From Neobacillus thermocopriae (GTDB lineage: Bacteria > Bacillota > Bacilli > Bacillales > Cytobacillaceae): DNA of 64,000 nucleotides. The position numbers and the translations under genes are program-made. Location: contig NZ_JAAIUV010000009.1 in NCBI RefSeq assembly GCF_010975035.1, forward strand, positions 1 to 64,000. Direction: 5' to 3'. Positions 18,369-27,948 of this stretch are shown here, in pieces. Every line of letters begins with the position of its first letter. The stretch's first letter is position 1. The notes under the pieces were generated by a model. The model was not told the origin of the DNA. It worked only from the letters and a program-made list of their open reading frames with translations, and did not search any database.

Positions 18369-21300
18369 ATGTCTGTAGTATTTAGGCAAAATATGAATAT
18401 TGATTTTGGGAGGTTGAATGAGGACATTCGCTTATTTCCTCAGGTGCACCCGGTTACACCAGATATGAAGATAACTCACAAGGGTGTTTCGCGCTTAGTC
18501 ATGTTAGATCGTTACACCTTTAAAGACACCGAAAAAATAACCCTTACAAATGGAGATTTTGTTGTACTTACGATTAAAGAAGATCCAAAATTCCCTGCAC
18601 GCGGCTTAGGATACATTCAAGAAATTGACTGGGAGAATAAGAAAGCGAAGGTGTTGGTTGAAGAGGAATTTCGAGGCGTACTCGATGGTGATGCAGCCGA
18701 CACAGGAATGATTTGGTGTTCCCTTGATGTAATTGAAAAGCCTTTGGAACTGTTCTATGAGCAGATTGCCAAACGAGTTGCCACGGGTATTGCAGCAGTC
18801 GAGGAAACAGAAGAAAAACGGAAAGAATGGGCGGAGAAGTTTTATCAAGAGCTGGTAAACTTAAACTTCATTCCTGCTGGCCGAGTTCTTTATGGGGCTG
18901 GTGCAAACACTGAGGTGACCTATTTCAATTGTTATGTAATGCCTTTTATTCCGGACTCACGTGAAGGTATTTCAGACCACCGAAAGCAAGTAATGGAAAT
19001 CATGAGTCGCGGTGGCGGTGTAGGTACGAATGGATCAACATTAAGACCGCGCAATACCTTGGCAAGAGGTGTAAACGGAAAATCTTCTGGATCGGTTTCA
19101 TGGTTGGATGACATTGCAAAATTGACACACCTTGTTGAGCAAGGCGGGTCAAGACGTGGTAAAGAAGCTTAAGTGCCTCGTCTATAAAAAAACCTCGTGA
19201 ATTGCTGGGAACTCTTTAATGACTAGTTGGCTACAACGAAACCGGAAACGGTAATCGTGAATGCTTAAAAACAACAGTGGATAAAGACAATCAGCAGCCA
19301 AGCTCCTACGTCTTTGAAAAAAGATATGGAGAAGGTTCAACGACCATCGAAAGCACACGAATTGTGGAAGCGAGTAGAGTAGGGACCAAGTGGTTCCGAA
19401 GCGCGAGGGCACTCAAAAGAGTGTAAGAAATGGTCTGAACTCTAGGGCGACCTAGAGAGTTGATGTAACGAATCAACGCAACATATTGGCACAGATGATC
19501 ATGCTAGCAGATTGGCATCCAGACATTATTGAGTTTATTATCTCTAAAATGCAAAATCCAAGAATCCTAAGATTCTTAATAGAAAATTCATCTGATGAAA
19601 CCATTAAAAAGCTTGCTAAAGATAAACTAAAATTCACACCTCTTACTCTTCAAGAAGAAGCAATGTATCAAGGGATTGTAAATTATAAAAACATTCCTGG
19701 TTATGGTGGATTCAGTTCTACTATCATAGCTGATGCAGAGGAAAAGCTGGCAGAAGGTGGTACTTATTCGGTCCATAATCCTGATTTTCTAACAGGAGCA
19801 AATATTTCTGTCTGCTTGACGAAAGAATTTATGGAAGCTGTTGAAAATGATGAGGAATATGAACTACGTTTCCCAGCAGTTGAAAGCTATAATGAAGAGG
19901 AAATGAAAATCTACAATGAACAGTGGCATAAAGTCGGTGATGTTCGTGAGTGGGAACGTATGGGTCACAAAGTTCGTGTATATAAAAAGATTAAAGCAAA
20001 GGAACTTTGGAATTTAATCAATATTTGTGCAACCTATTCAGCAGAACCGGGAATATTCTTCATTGATAATGCCAATGACATGACCAATGCAAAAGCATAT
20101 GGTCAGAAGGTGGTAGCAACGAATCCATGTGGTGAACAGCCACTTGCACCATATTCTGTATGTAACCTTGCAGCGGTTAACCTTGCAGAAATGGCTAACA
20201 AGGAAACTAAAACAGTTGATTTCGAGAAGCTAAAGAATACAGTTGCTATTGGTGTGCGTATGCAGGACAATGTGATCAACGCTACTCCATACTTTTTGGA
20301 AGAAAACAAAAAACAAGCGCTTGGTGAACGCCGGGTGGGCCTTGGAGTAATGGGATTGCATGACCTCCTGATCTATTGTGAGACTGAGTACGGTTCACCG
20401 GAAGGAAATAAGCTGATCGATCAAGTTTTTGAAACTATTGCTACAACTGCCTATCGTGAATCGATTAACTTAGCAAAAGAAAAAGGAAGCTTCCCATTCT
20501 TAGTAGGCGAAACGGAAGAAGAAACGAATCGTTTACGTCAAGCTTTCATTCAGACTGGATATATGAAAAAAATGCCTGAAGACATTCGTCAATCTATTTT
20601 GGAACACGGAATTAGAAATTCTCATTTGCTGACTGTTGCACCAACGGGTAAAGTATTTGCCCCCAGTGTTCGTAAGAATGCTGCGTAAACTTAGCTATAT
20701 GCGGGAAACTCTGGCGTATCTCTTACTACCTTGTCTTGCCAACAATGAATGGGTAAAAATGTAAGAGTGTTGGCATAAGCCTACCAGACAATCCGCAGGG
20801 AAGTCGTGGCTGACCCCTCAACGACTACACGCTAAGCAACCATATTACTAGATTTTCGGTGAATATCTTTTTCATAGAAAAAGGGATTCATTAATGGTTG
20901 AAGATATAGTCTGACCCATATGGCGACATATGGAGCGGGTACTAATAATCCCGCCCTCTATAAATGAATGATAGAGAGTAACAAACGTGAGTACTGGTAC
21001 AATGGTCGGCGTCTCAACAGGTTTAGAGCCATATTTCTCTTTCTCTTATTACCGGAGCGGACGCCTGGGCAAATTTATTGAAGTGAAAGCTGATATTGTT
21101 CAGGAATACTTAGAGCGAAATCCAGAGGCAGATCCAAACAACCTTCCACATTGGTTTGTTACTGCGATGGACCTTACCCCTGAAGCGCACGCTGATGTAC
21201 AATGTGTTATCCAAAGATGGATTGACAGTTCTATTAGTAAAACAGTGAATGCACCAAAAGGTTATAGCGTGGAACAGGTTGAAAAAGTATATGAACGTCT

Positions 21301-21592
21301 ATATCGCGGTGGTGCAAAGGGTGGAACAGTTTATGTTGATGGTTCCCGTGATACCCAGGTATTAACATTGAAAGCGGAAGAGAACAAAACGGAACAATTA
21401 TCAATTTTTGACAAGGATGAAAAGCAGCCAGTAGTCCTAGTGGATACGATCACTGATCTTCGTTCCACTGATGTAACGATTGGTTCAGAAGTCGGTAATA
21501 CCTGTCCTGTATGCCGCAAAGGAAAGGTAAAAGAAATTGGAGGCTGCAATACTTGTACGAATTGCGGAGCACAATTAAAATGTGGATTATAA
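18369..21592 (+). CDS. nrdJ: Adenosylcobalamin-dependent (class II) ribonucleotide reductase, split by two group I introns
   Basis: NrdJ reduces ribonucleotides to deoxyribonucleotides using adenosylcobalamin as radical source. The coding sequence is 18369-19160, 19489-20649 and 20990-21592, giving 851 residues, the normal family size. Exon 1 ends VEQGGSRRG and exon 2 resumes AQMIMLADWHPD. Exon 2 ends LLTVAPTG and exon 3 resumes STGTMVGVSTGLEPYFSF, so both joints restore conserved sequence exactly in frame. The radical cysteine is in NPCGEQPLAPYSVCNL (Cys478), an N-terminal active-site cysteine is in YFNCYVMPF, and the C-terminus has CPVC and CNTCTNC redox/zinc-type pairs. The ATG has AAGGAG upstream. 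Unspliced, the message stops soon after each 5' splice site, so the enzyme depends on self-splicing. NrdR boxes precede the gene. Confidence 0.95.
19161..19488 (+). ncRNA. Group I intron 1 in nrdJ (328 nt)
   Basis: The 5' exon ends AGACGTGGT and pairs with the internal guide GCCTCGTCT (19175-19183), with the required U-G pair at the splice site. The intron ends in G at 19488. GUGC at 19173-19176 can pair with the first bases of exon 2 (GCAC) as P10. Catalytic-core blocks are present: GACAATCAGCAGCCAAGC (19286-19303) and P7 GACCAT (19342-19347) with ATGGTC (19430-19435). There is no endonuclease gene inside. It sits after Gly264 in the SRRGA motif. Confidence 0.92.
20650..20989 (+). ncRNA. Group I intron 2 in nrdJ (340 nt)
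   Basis: The 5' exon ends GGGT (20646-20649) and pairs with GCCC (20659-20662), with U-G at the splice site. The intron ends in G at 20989. AGUAUU (20652-20657) pairs with the exon 3 start AGUACU as P10. The core is canonical: GACAATCCGCAGGGAAG (20787-20803), CCTCAACGACTACACGC (20816-20832) and AAGATATAGTCTGACC (20901-20916), with P7 formed by GACTA and TAGTC. No endonuclease gene is present. It sits after Gly651 in the APTGST motif, near the active site. Confidence 0.94.
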
Positions 21593-21642
21593 GGATTTTT
21601 TAGAAGTAAAATTGTAGATTTATAAAAAACTCGTACGGTTTT

Positions 21643-21681
21643 ACCCCTTTAGAATATTATCGTCTAAAGGGGTGTTTTTTT
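21643..21681 (+). terminator. Terminator after nrdJ
   Basis: Perfect 11-base arms ACCCCTTTAGA/TCTAAAGGGGT with a 9-base loop are followed by a T-run. I see no other feature in the rest of the 547-base gap up to 22139. Confidence 0.9.
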
Positions 21682-22139
21682 GTCTATATGAGTGGAATTT
21701 CATAAGATGAGGTGTAGATTTTAAAAAAAGTTGTACTGTTTTAGAATTATTGTGGATTGGAGAGATTCAAACTGTTAAAATTTTACACAGAAGAATATAT
21801 TTAGAAAAAACAAAACAGAAAGGATTATAACCTATAATTGGTAAAATTAAAGTTTCTTAGAATATGCGGTTGTTTGAATTCTTGCTTCTAATTATCTAAC
21901 TTATTAACTTAAATAGGCGATTTTATATATAAATAGGACGATTCTCAAGCAACTTGATGAAAACATTTCTACTTTCGGAAGAAGAAAATAAGTAATTAAT
22001 AATGCAACTGATTCCCTACGCAAGTGTTTGTATTCAATTAATGGGCAGGATTATGGAATTAGAATCTCCTTTTGAATATAAAAATTTTTTTATAATAAAG
22101 TTTATGTACTATACACAGCATTAGGGAGAGATTGTTTCA

Positions 22140-22709
22140 ATGAAGGAGCTAAACGCGACTGATTATGAAAAACAATTAATAGAAATAATCAAAAGTGACA
22201 AATATATTATGTCAATTCTGAAAGTGATTGAGAATTTACATTTAAACGATGCTTGGGTATGTGCTGGACTTATTAGAAATAAAGTTTGGGACATTTTACA
22301 TAACACAGTAACTCCTTTAAATGACATTGATGTTATTTATTTTGATGCTTCGGATACTTCGTGGGAAATGGAAAAGCAATTAGAGAATGAATTAAATGTT
22401 TTGCTTCCCAATCAGCCTTGGACAGTAAAAAATCAAGCCCGTATGCATTTGAAAAGTGGCTTTAATCCCTTTTCTTCGACATATGATGGTGTAGCTCATT
22501 TTCCAGAAACACCAACTGCAATAGCTGTAAGGCTCTGTAATAAGGAACTTGAGATTATGGCTCCATATGGAATACAGGATTTATTTGAAATGAAGGTAAG
22601 ACCTACACCATTTTATCAAAAGGATAGCGAATTTTATTCCATTTATGTTGAACGTGTTAAAAAGAAAAAATGGGATGAAATATGGAGAAGTTTATCTATA
22701 GAACTTTAA
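22140..22709 (+). CDS. Nucleotidyltransferase-fold protein (DUF925/NTP_transf_6 type)
   Basis: This 189-residue protein has an N-terminal helical part and then CAGLIRNKVWDILH and LNDIDVIYFD, the G-x-R-N and D-x-D pattern of the small nucleotidyltransferase family NTP_transf_6. The late block AVRLCNKELEIMAPYGIQDLFEM is also typical. No substrate is known for this family. GGGAGAG precedes the ATG. It is a single gene with no obvious partner, within the accessory block. Confidence 0.75.
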   Translation: MKELNATDYEKQLIEIIKSDKYIMSILKVIENLHLNDAWVCAGLIRNKVWDILHNTVTPLNDIDVIYFDASDTSWEMEKQLENELNVLLPNQPWTVKNQARMHLKSGFNPFSSTYDGVAHFPETPTAIAVRLCNKELEIMAPYGIQDLFEMKVRPTPFYQKDSEFYSIYVERVKKKKWDEIWRSLSIEL

Positions 22710-22997
22710 CATGAATATCTAATTTCATATTCTACTAACTGGAACGATTGAGAAGATAGGTCAGCGAAAATGATCAAACTTTTTTACAAAAGTTGTGCAA
22801 TGTTTCACAAATAAATGTCCCGTTTTGATCAATCTTTTTTTCAAAAGGGGTTCTTTTAACTTCGCGTAAAATGTGGGTTTGTGAGGTATTTTTGATTAAA
22901 CTTTTTTAAAACCAACAGAAGTGGATTAGCGAAGGTCGAGGTCTGGATGAGGCTCTGCTTATAAGTCATGGCTAACGATTCAAGATGTTTCTGACAG

Positions 22998-23226
22998 TAA
23001 AGCGTGAAATTTTAGAAGAAGTTGGTTTGAAAGTAAAAGATAGCTTAACGTATGTACTCAGTACATAACAGTTACTGGTGAAAATGTAGTAAATATTGTA
23101 TTTTTTTGCGAATATGAATCAGGTGAGGCAATTCCTAATAGTCCTGATGAGGGTGAAGATGTGTTGTGGTTAACGACTGAAGAAAAGAGTATCAGACATG
23201 CCGAATTGTTGATTTCAAGATCATAA
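22998..23226 (+). pseudogene. Remnant of a NUDIX hydrolase gene
   Basis: The frame at 23000 reads KREILEEVGLKVKD, the second half of a NUDIX box (REXXEEXGU), then hits TAA. From 23071 a frame shifted by one base continues VTGENVVNIVFFCEYESG and NSPDEGEDVLWLTTEE, typical of the end of a NUDIX domain. The N-terminal part, including the GG of the box, is not recognisable upstream. It is therefore truncated and frameshifted. Upstream, 22710-22997 holds only T-rich, partly repeated sequence. Confidence 0.7.
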
Positions 23227-23247
23227 TTAGTACTGGGGTGGTGGTTA

Positions 23248-23790
23248 ATGTTGAAGAAAATATATGTGGTTAGGCATTGTGAAGCAGTAGGACAATCCCC
23301 TGATGCACAACTTACAGATAAAGGACTTAAACAAGCATTTGAATTATGTGAGTTTTTTTCCAATATTAAAATAGATCAAATTATTGCAAGTCCGTATAGG
23401 CGTGCCATTGAATCTATTCAACCACTGGCAAAAAGATTAGGTTTAGAAGTTGAGATCGATAGGAGATTGACAGAACGTATTCTTAGCACTAAAAATCTTT
23501 CTGATTGGTTTGAAAAACTTAGAAGTACATTTGAAGATATAGAATTGAAATTTGAAGGTGGAGAGTCCAGCAGAGAAGCGATGAACCGAATTGTTGAGGT
23601 TGTAGATGAGATTTTTAGTAGAAACAATGATCATACAGTCGTTGTTACACATGGTAATTTAATGTCCTTACTTTTCATGTTTTATAGTAAAGATTTTGGG
23701 TTCGATAATTGGAAAAGTCTTAGTAATCCTGACGTATTTCTCTTAATTAAAGAAGGTAATCAGGTAACTTTTAAAAGGATATGGAAATAA
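23248..23790 (+). CDS. Histidine phosphatase family protein
   Basis: This 180-residue protein of the phosphoglycerate mutase-like superfamily has the catalytic motif VVRHCEAVG at residues 7-15. It has Cys where most members have Gly (RHGE); the catalytic His is kept. Further motifs are LTDKGLKQA, ASPYRRAIESIQPLA and VVTHGNLMSLL, which supplies the second active-site His. The substrate cannot be told from sequence. The start at 23248 has GGGGTGGTGG upstream. It follows the NUDIX remnant closely. Confidence 0.85.
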   Translation: MLKKIYVVRHCEAVGQSPDAQLTDKGLKQAFELCEFFSNIKIDQIIASPYRRAIESIQPLAKRLGLEVEIDRRLTERILSTKNLSDWFEKLRSTFEDIELKFEGGESSREAMNRIVEVVDEIFSRNNDHTVVVTHGNLMSLLFMFYSKDFGFDNWKSLSNPDVFLLIKEGNQVTFKRIWK

Positions 23791-23853
23791 AAAAGGTACC
23801 CACAATGAAGATTTGTAATTAAGCTAATGGGGATGTGTAAAGGAGGATTTTTG

Positions 23854-24057
23854 GACTATACGTATAAGAACTATTCAAAATATGAATCGAGATACTTATT
23901 AAAGATTCTCTATTACAGCGAATTATACACGGAGAAAAAGTATTCGAGAAACAATATAACTTTGATAAAGACAAACAAATGCCTTCGTAAAATTGTCTAT
24001 AATTATTTCACGAAACTGATGAAACATTTGAAAATTATTATTTGTGAGTGCCATTGA
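23854..24057 (+). CDS. Doubtful small ORF or gene remnant
   Basis: A TTG at 23854 with AAAGGAGG 6 bases upstream opens a 67-codon, Lys/Tyr-rich frame that I do not recognise. Another frame just downstream (24020-24140) reads ETFENYYL, a stop, then VPLIEIDFMGRLVIYAVIDDILDWFYVF, which looks more protein-like. This suggests the decayed end of a larger gene and not a functional small protein. Confidence 0.25.
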   Translation, partial: DYTYKNYSKYESRYLLKILYYSELYTEKKYSRNNITLIKTNKCLRKIVYNYFTKLMKHLKIIICECH

Positions 24058-24233
24058 TAGAAATTGATTTTATGGGTCGTCTAGTAATTTATGCGGTAAT
24101 TGATGATATTCTAGATTGGTTTTACGTATTTTTGTAGGATTAGAAGGTTGTTTGGTGCGGTAATGTCATTAAAGTATATGGGAAAAGGAATGTAAAGTAT
24201 AATTCGTAAATTTTATCTTTTCTGAATTATTTA

Positions 24234-24262
24234 TTGTATTTTATTAATTATTATGATATAGT
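24234..24262 (+). promoter_or_regulatory. Probable sigma-A promoter of the metE leader
   Basis: TTGTAT (24234-24239), a 17-base spacer and TATAGT (24257-24262) lie about 35 bases upstream of the B12 riboswitch. Confidence 0.6.
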
Positions 24263-24289
24263 GGATAAAAATTACATACCGTGTAAGAA

Positions 24290-24450
24290 GAGGTACCACG
24301 TAAAGTGTGTTTAAAAGGGAAACTGGTGCAAATCCAGTACTGTCCCGCAACTGTAATTCGGAGCGACTCTTATTATTGCCACTGAGTAATTGGGAAGGCA
24401 AGAGAAGCGATGATGATAAGTCAGGAGACCTGCCTCATTCTAGTACACAC
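24290..24450 (+). ncRNA. Cobalamin (B12) riboswitch upstream of metE
   Basis: Conserved blocks appear in order: AAAGGGAAACTGGTGCAAAT, CCAGTACTGTCCCGCAACTG and TAA, GCCACTGAG, GGGAAGGCAAG, and the B12 box AAGTCAGGAGACCTGCC (24418-24434). GTGTG and CACAC near the ends close the outer stem. Placed before the B12-independent methionine synthase gene, it is expected to switch metE off when cobalamin is available. The short open frame across it is an artefact. Confidence 0.95.
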
Positions 24451-24536
24451 CAAAGCTCACGGGGAAATGGGCGGTGTTTTGTGCGATTCTATCAGCGTGT
24501 TTTCACGCTTATTTGAGTATGCATAGATTAATCCGA

Positions 24537-24567
24537 AGCTGTTTCCTACATGGGAAACAGCTTTTTT
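24537..24567 (+). terminator. Riboswitch-controlled terminator before metE
   Basis: AAGCTGTTTCC and GGAAACAGCTT, with a 5-base loop, are followed by T-rich sequence 31 bases before the metE start codon. This is the likely off-switch of the B12 riboswitch. Confidence 0.85.
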
Positions 24568-24597
24568 AGTTGTTATATAAAAAGGAGGATTATCAAT

Positions 24598-26886
24598 ATG
24601 AATGTCATTAGTACTGTAGTAGGGTATCCGTATATCGGGCCGAAAAGAGAATGGAAACGAACAATTGAAAGATTTTGGAAAAAAGAATTAACTGAACATG
24701 AATTTGAAGCGGAGTTAAAGCAACTTCGTATTGATCGCTTAAAGCACCAGCAAGATTTAGGGCTAGAATACATCACAGTCGGTGATTTTACAAAGTATGA
24801 CCGTATGCTTGATTTGGCTGTTATGTTTAATTTAATTCCAAAGCGTTACGATGTATTAGAAAATCCGACAAAGAATGAATTGTATTATGCTATGGCTCGC
24901 GGGGCAAAAGATGTAGTCGCTTGTGAAATGACGAAATGGTTTAATACAAACTATCACTATATTGTGCCAGAATATGAAGGGCAAAAATTAACCTTACAAA
25001 GAAATGATATTTTAGATCAATTTTTAGAGGCACGTAATGAAGTAGGAATTTATGCGAAACCGACAATTATAGGTCCTTATACGTTTGTTGATTTAGCGAA
25101 AGGTTATGATGAAAATGAAAAAGCATTATTTATTCTTCAACTCATTCCATTATATGCTCAAGTAATTAATGAATTAACAGAAGCCGGGGCAGAATGGATT
25201 CAGATTGAAGAACCATCATTTACAAAAAACCTACCAATTGAAGAAATTCAATTAATTGAGGAAATCTATAAGCAACTTTGTAAGTTAACACCACACGCTA
25301 AATTACTTGTACAAACATACTTTGAGTCATTATTTGCCTATGAACGTTTAATCCAGCTACCAGTTGATGGTTTTGGATTAGACTTTGTTCATGATAATAA
25401 ACAAAATTTAAAATCCATCCAAAAATTTGGGTTTCCAAAAAATAAAACATTAAGCATTGGTGTTATTAATGGTCGAGATATTTGGTCAGTTAATTTTGCG
25501 GAAGCAGTTTCAATCATTAATTCAGTAAAACAGTTAACAAATATAGAAAATATATGGATTAGTTCTTCTTGTAGTTTACAGCATGTGCCTGTGTCAAAAA
25601 ATATGGAAGAAAAGCTACCAAAAGAGTTATTTGATCATTTAGCCTTCGCTGATGAAAAAATACGTGAAATTGCACATATTACGCACTTTATGCAAAAAGG
25701 AAGTTGGTTAAAAGAAGGATTAGTTGCAAATAGCATGAAGGTAATTCAAGCACTTGCGACGCATCCGGTTCGTCAAAATAAACGTGTTGAAAAAGCTTTA
25801 GCCAATTTGACACCAATGGATTTCAAACGTTCTGTTTCATATAAAGAGCGTCAGCAAATTCAAAAGGAGGCATTAAAGTTACCAGATTTCCCAACAACAA
25901 CGATTGGTAGTTTTCCTCAATCTACCGAAGTAAAGAAAACACGTAGTGCTTGGCGTAAAGGTGAAATCAGTGATGCACAATATGCTCAATTTTTAAAAGA
26001 AGAAACAGCTCGCTGGATACAAATTCAAGAGGAAATCGGATTAGATGTTCTTGTCCATGGGGAATTCGAGCGTACAGACATGGTGGAGTATTTTGGTGAG
26101 CATTTAACAGGATTTGCCTTTACAGACTTTGGATGGGTGGTTTCTTACGGTTCACGTTGTGTGAAGCCTCCGATTATTTACGGTGATGTTGAATGGACGC
26201 ATCCAATGACAGTAAAAGAAGTCGTAGAAGCACAAAAACTTACTGATAAGTATGTAAAAGGCATGTTGACAGGTCCAGTAACAATTTTAAATTGGTCATT
26301 TGTTCGAAATGATCTTTCTCGAGAAAAAGTGGCACTACAAATTGGCTATGCACTACGTCAAGAGGTAGAGGCTCTTGAGAAAGCAGGTATCAAAATTATT
26401 CAAGTGGATGAGCCAGCATTACGTGAGGGATTGCCATTACGTAAAGAAAATTGGGCCGATTATTTACGCTGGGCAGTTGATGCTTTTAAGCTTACCACAT
26501 CTAATGTTGCTCCGGATATACAAATTCATACACATATGTGTTATTGCGAATTCAATGATTTCATCGAACCAATTAAATCACTTGATGCAGATGTCATTTC
26601 ACTTGAAACATCACGTAGCCATGGGGAATTAATCCATTCGTTAAAAGAAAATCCATATGAACTTGGTATTGGATTAGGAGTTTATGATATTCATAGCCCA
26701 CGAGTACCAAGTGTAGAAGAGATGCTTACTATTTTACAAGAAAGTTTAGCGGTTATTCCAAAAGAACAATTCTGGATTAACCCGGATTGTGGACTCAAAA
26801 CACGTCAAGAATCAGAAACAGTTGCTTCCCTAAAAAACATGGTAGCTGCTGCACTAGTACTGAGAAAACAAGTCGTATCTATCTAA
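24598..26886 (+). CDS. metE: Cobalamin-independent methionine synthase MetE
   Basis: MetE transfers a methyl group from 5-methyltetrahydropteroyl-polyglutamate to homocysteine without B12. The 762-residue protein has two barrel domains. The N-terminal half contains GPKREWKRTIERFWK. The catalytic C-terminal half contains PTTTIGSFPQSTEVRK-like sequence, HGEFERTDMVEYFGE, zinc ligands in HTHMCYCEFND and the late Cys in WINPDCGLKTR. The start is the ATG at 24598 with AAAGGAGG 9 bases upstream; an upstream in-frame start would lie inside the terminator. It is controlled by the B12 riboswitch. Confidence 0.97.
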   Translation: MNVISTVVGYPYIGPKREWKRTIERFWKKELTEHEFEAELKQLRIDRLKHQQDLGLEYITVGDFTKYDRMLDLAVMFNLIPKRYDVLENPTKNELYYAMARGAKDVVACEMTKWFNTNYHYIVPEYEGQKLTLQRNDILDQFLEARNEVGIYAKPTIIGPYTFVDLAKGYDENEKALFILQLIPLYAQVINELTEAGAEWIQIEEPSFTKNLPIEEIQLIEEIYKQLCKLTPHAKLLVQTYFESLFAYERLIQLPVDGFGLDFVHDNKQNLKSIQKFGFPKNKTLSIGVINGRDIWSVNFAEAVSIINSVKQLTNIENIWISSSCSLQHVPVSKNMEEKLPKELFDHLAFADEKIREIAHITHFMQKGSWLKEGLVANSMKVIQALATHPVRQNKRVEKALANLTPMDFKRSVSYKERQQIQKEALKLPDFPTTTIGSFPQSTEVKKTRSAWRKGEISDAQYAQFLKEETARWIQIQEEIGLDVLVHGEFERTDMVEYFGEHLTGFAFTDFGWVVSYGSRCVKPPIIYGDVEWTHPMTVKEVVEAQKLTDKYVKGMLTGPVTILNWSFVRNDLSREKVALQIGYALRQEVEALEKAGIKIIQVDEPALREGLPLRKENWADYLRWAVDAFKLTTSNVAPDIQIHTHMCYCEFNDFIEPIKSLDADVISLETSRSHGELIHSLKENPYELGIGLGVYDIHSPRVPSVEEMLTILQESLAVIPKEQFWINPDCGLKTRQESETVASLKNMVAAALVLRKQVVSI

Positions 26887-26898
26887 TAAAGAAATGGG

Positions 26899-26930
26899 CA
26901 AAGTAATGATTGTTACTTTGCTCTTTTTAA
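26899..26930 (+). terminator. Terminator after metE
   Basis: GCAAAGTAA and TTACTTTGC pair around a short loop and are followed by TCTTTTT. Confidence 0.8.
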
Positions 26931-27018
26931 TACAAATAAATCTTTGAATCGAGGGAAAACAAGAATTCAACAAATATAGGTTTTCGTTAAAACGGATTGT
27001 TTAAGTACCGCCAAATTA

Positions 27019-27041
27019 TCTTACAAAAATGTAATGTTCAT
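27019..27041 (+). promoter_or_regulatory. Operator upstream of the yxdJ-like gene (TTACA-N4-TGTAA)
   Basis: The inverted repeat TTACA-AAAA-TGTAA followed by TGTTCAT matches the BceR/YxdJ-type operator layout. It is repeated at 29001-29023 with a single base change over 23 bases. It lies about 200 bases before the regulator gene. Between it and the gene I see only A/T-rich sequence. Confidence 0.7.
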
Positions 27042-27246
27042 ATAATGAAATTCGATTGTTACAAACTCTTTTATTTTTTACAATAATATCAATAAGTTGC
27101 TAAAAATAATGGAGACGCTTTTCAAATAATAATTCCTATTGTTTAGATACTTAAGGATGGAAAATGAGCTCGAGCAGGATGTAATATGAAACTGGTAGCC
27201 TTTTCCCATACATAGGATGAAATAAGCCGAATAGGAGTAATATTTT

Positions 27247-27948
27247 ATGGAAAAGATAATGATTATAGAAGATAATGTCGACCTTCGTTGCTTATTAACC
27301 AAACATCTAGAGAAGTATGGATTTAATACAGTAGTGGTGGAAAATTTCGATGTTATATTAGAAAAATTTCTTGAAGAAGGACCTGACTTAGTCCTATTAG
27401 ATATTAATCTTCCTTCTTTCGACGGCTATTATTGGTGCAGGCAGATTCGCAAGCATTCTACCTGTCCGATCATTTTTATATCTGCACGTGAAGGTACAAT
27501 GGATCAAATTATGGCATTAGAAAATGGGGGAGATGATTATATTACTAAACCATTTTCATATGAAATGGTCATTGCCAAGATTAAAAGTCATTTGCGCAGA
27601 GCCTATGGGGAATATGCATCGTCCCATGGTGAACGAGAAATATCTTTTTTTGGATTAACCTATTTACCAGAGAGAATGGAGCTTAGATTTCGATCACATT
27701 CCATCGAACTTTCGAAAAAAGAAGCGTTACTTTTAGAGGTATTATTAAAGCGCGGAGAAAAAGTAACGAGCAGAGACCGTTTAATAGAAAAAATGTGGAA
27801 TACAGATATGTTTGTCGATGAAAATACGTTAAATGTATATATTACACGTGTAAGGAAACGACTTTCTGAACTTGGAATTCATGATGCCATTGAAACGGTT
27901 CGGGGTGTAGGATACAGAATGAGACATACTTGGGAGGGGACAGAATGA
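27247..27948 (+). CDS. yxdJ: OmpR-type response regulator, YxdJ/BceR-like
   Basis: This 233-residue regulator has a receiver domain with acidic pocket (IIEDN), phospho-acceptor Asp in LVLLDINLPSFDGYYWCRQI and Lys in ITKPFSYEM, followed by a winged-helix DNA-binding domain (EALLLEVLLKRGEKVTSRDR, VRGVGYRM). The wording is very close to B. subtilis YxdJ, which controls the yxdLM-yxeA exporter genes in response to cationic peptides. It overlaps the kinase gene closely. The same operator lies upstream of this gene and of yxdL. Confidence 0.88.
   Translation: MEKIMIIEDNVDLRCLLTKHLEKYGFNTVVVENFDVILEKFLEEGPDLVLLDINLPSFDGYYWCRQIRKHSTCPIIFISAREGTMDQIMALENGGDDYITKPFSYEMVIAKIKSHLRRAYGEYASSHGEREISFFGLTYLPERMELRFRSHSIELSKKEALLLEVLLKRGEKVTSRDRLIEKMWNTDMFVDENTLNVYITRVRKRLSELGIHDAIETVRGVGYRMRHTWEGTE

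Noticed and set aside
18369..21592. nrdJ read as three broken pieces (pseudogene or sequencing frameshifts)
   Set aside because: The two gaps are about 330 nt each, carry group I intron cores and splice to an exact in-frame, full-length enzyme.
22740..22930. Sequence similarity to 32130-32230 (TTTTGATTAATC and TTTTTT blocks)
   Set aside because: The similarity is short and mostly T-rich; I could not define a repeat unit.
24307..24516. Plus-strand open frame of 69 codons before metE
   Set aside because: It reads through the cobalamin riboswitch and has no RBS or protein-like pattern.
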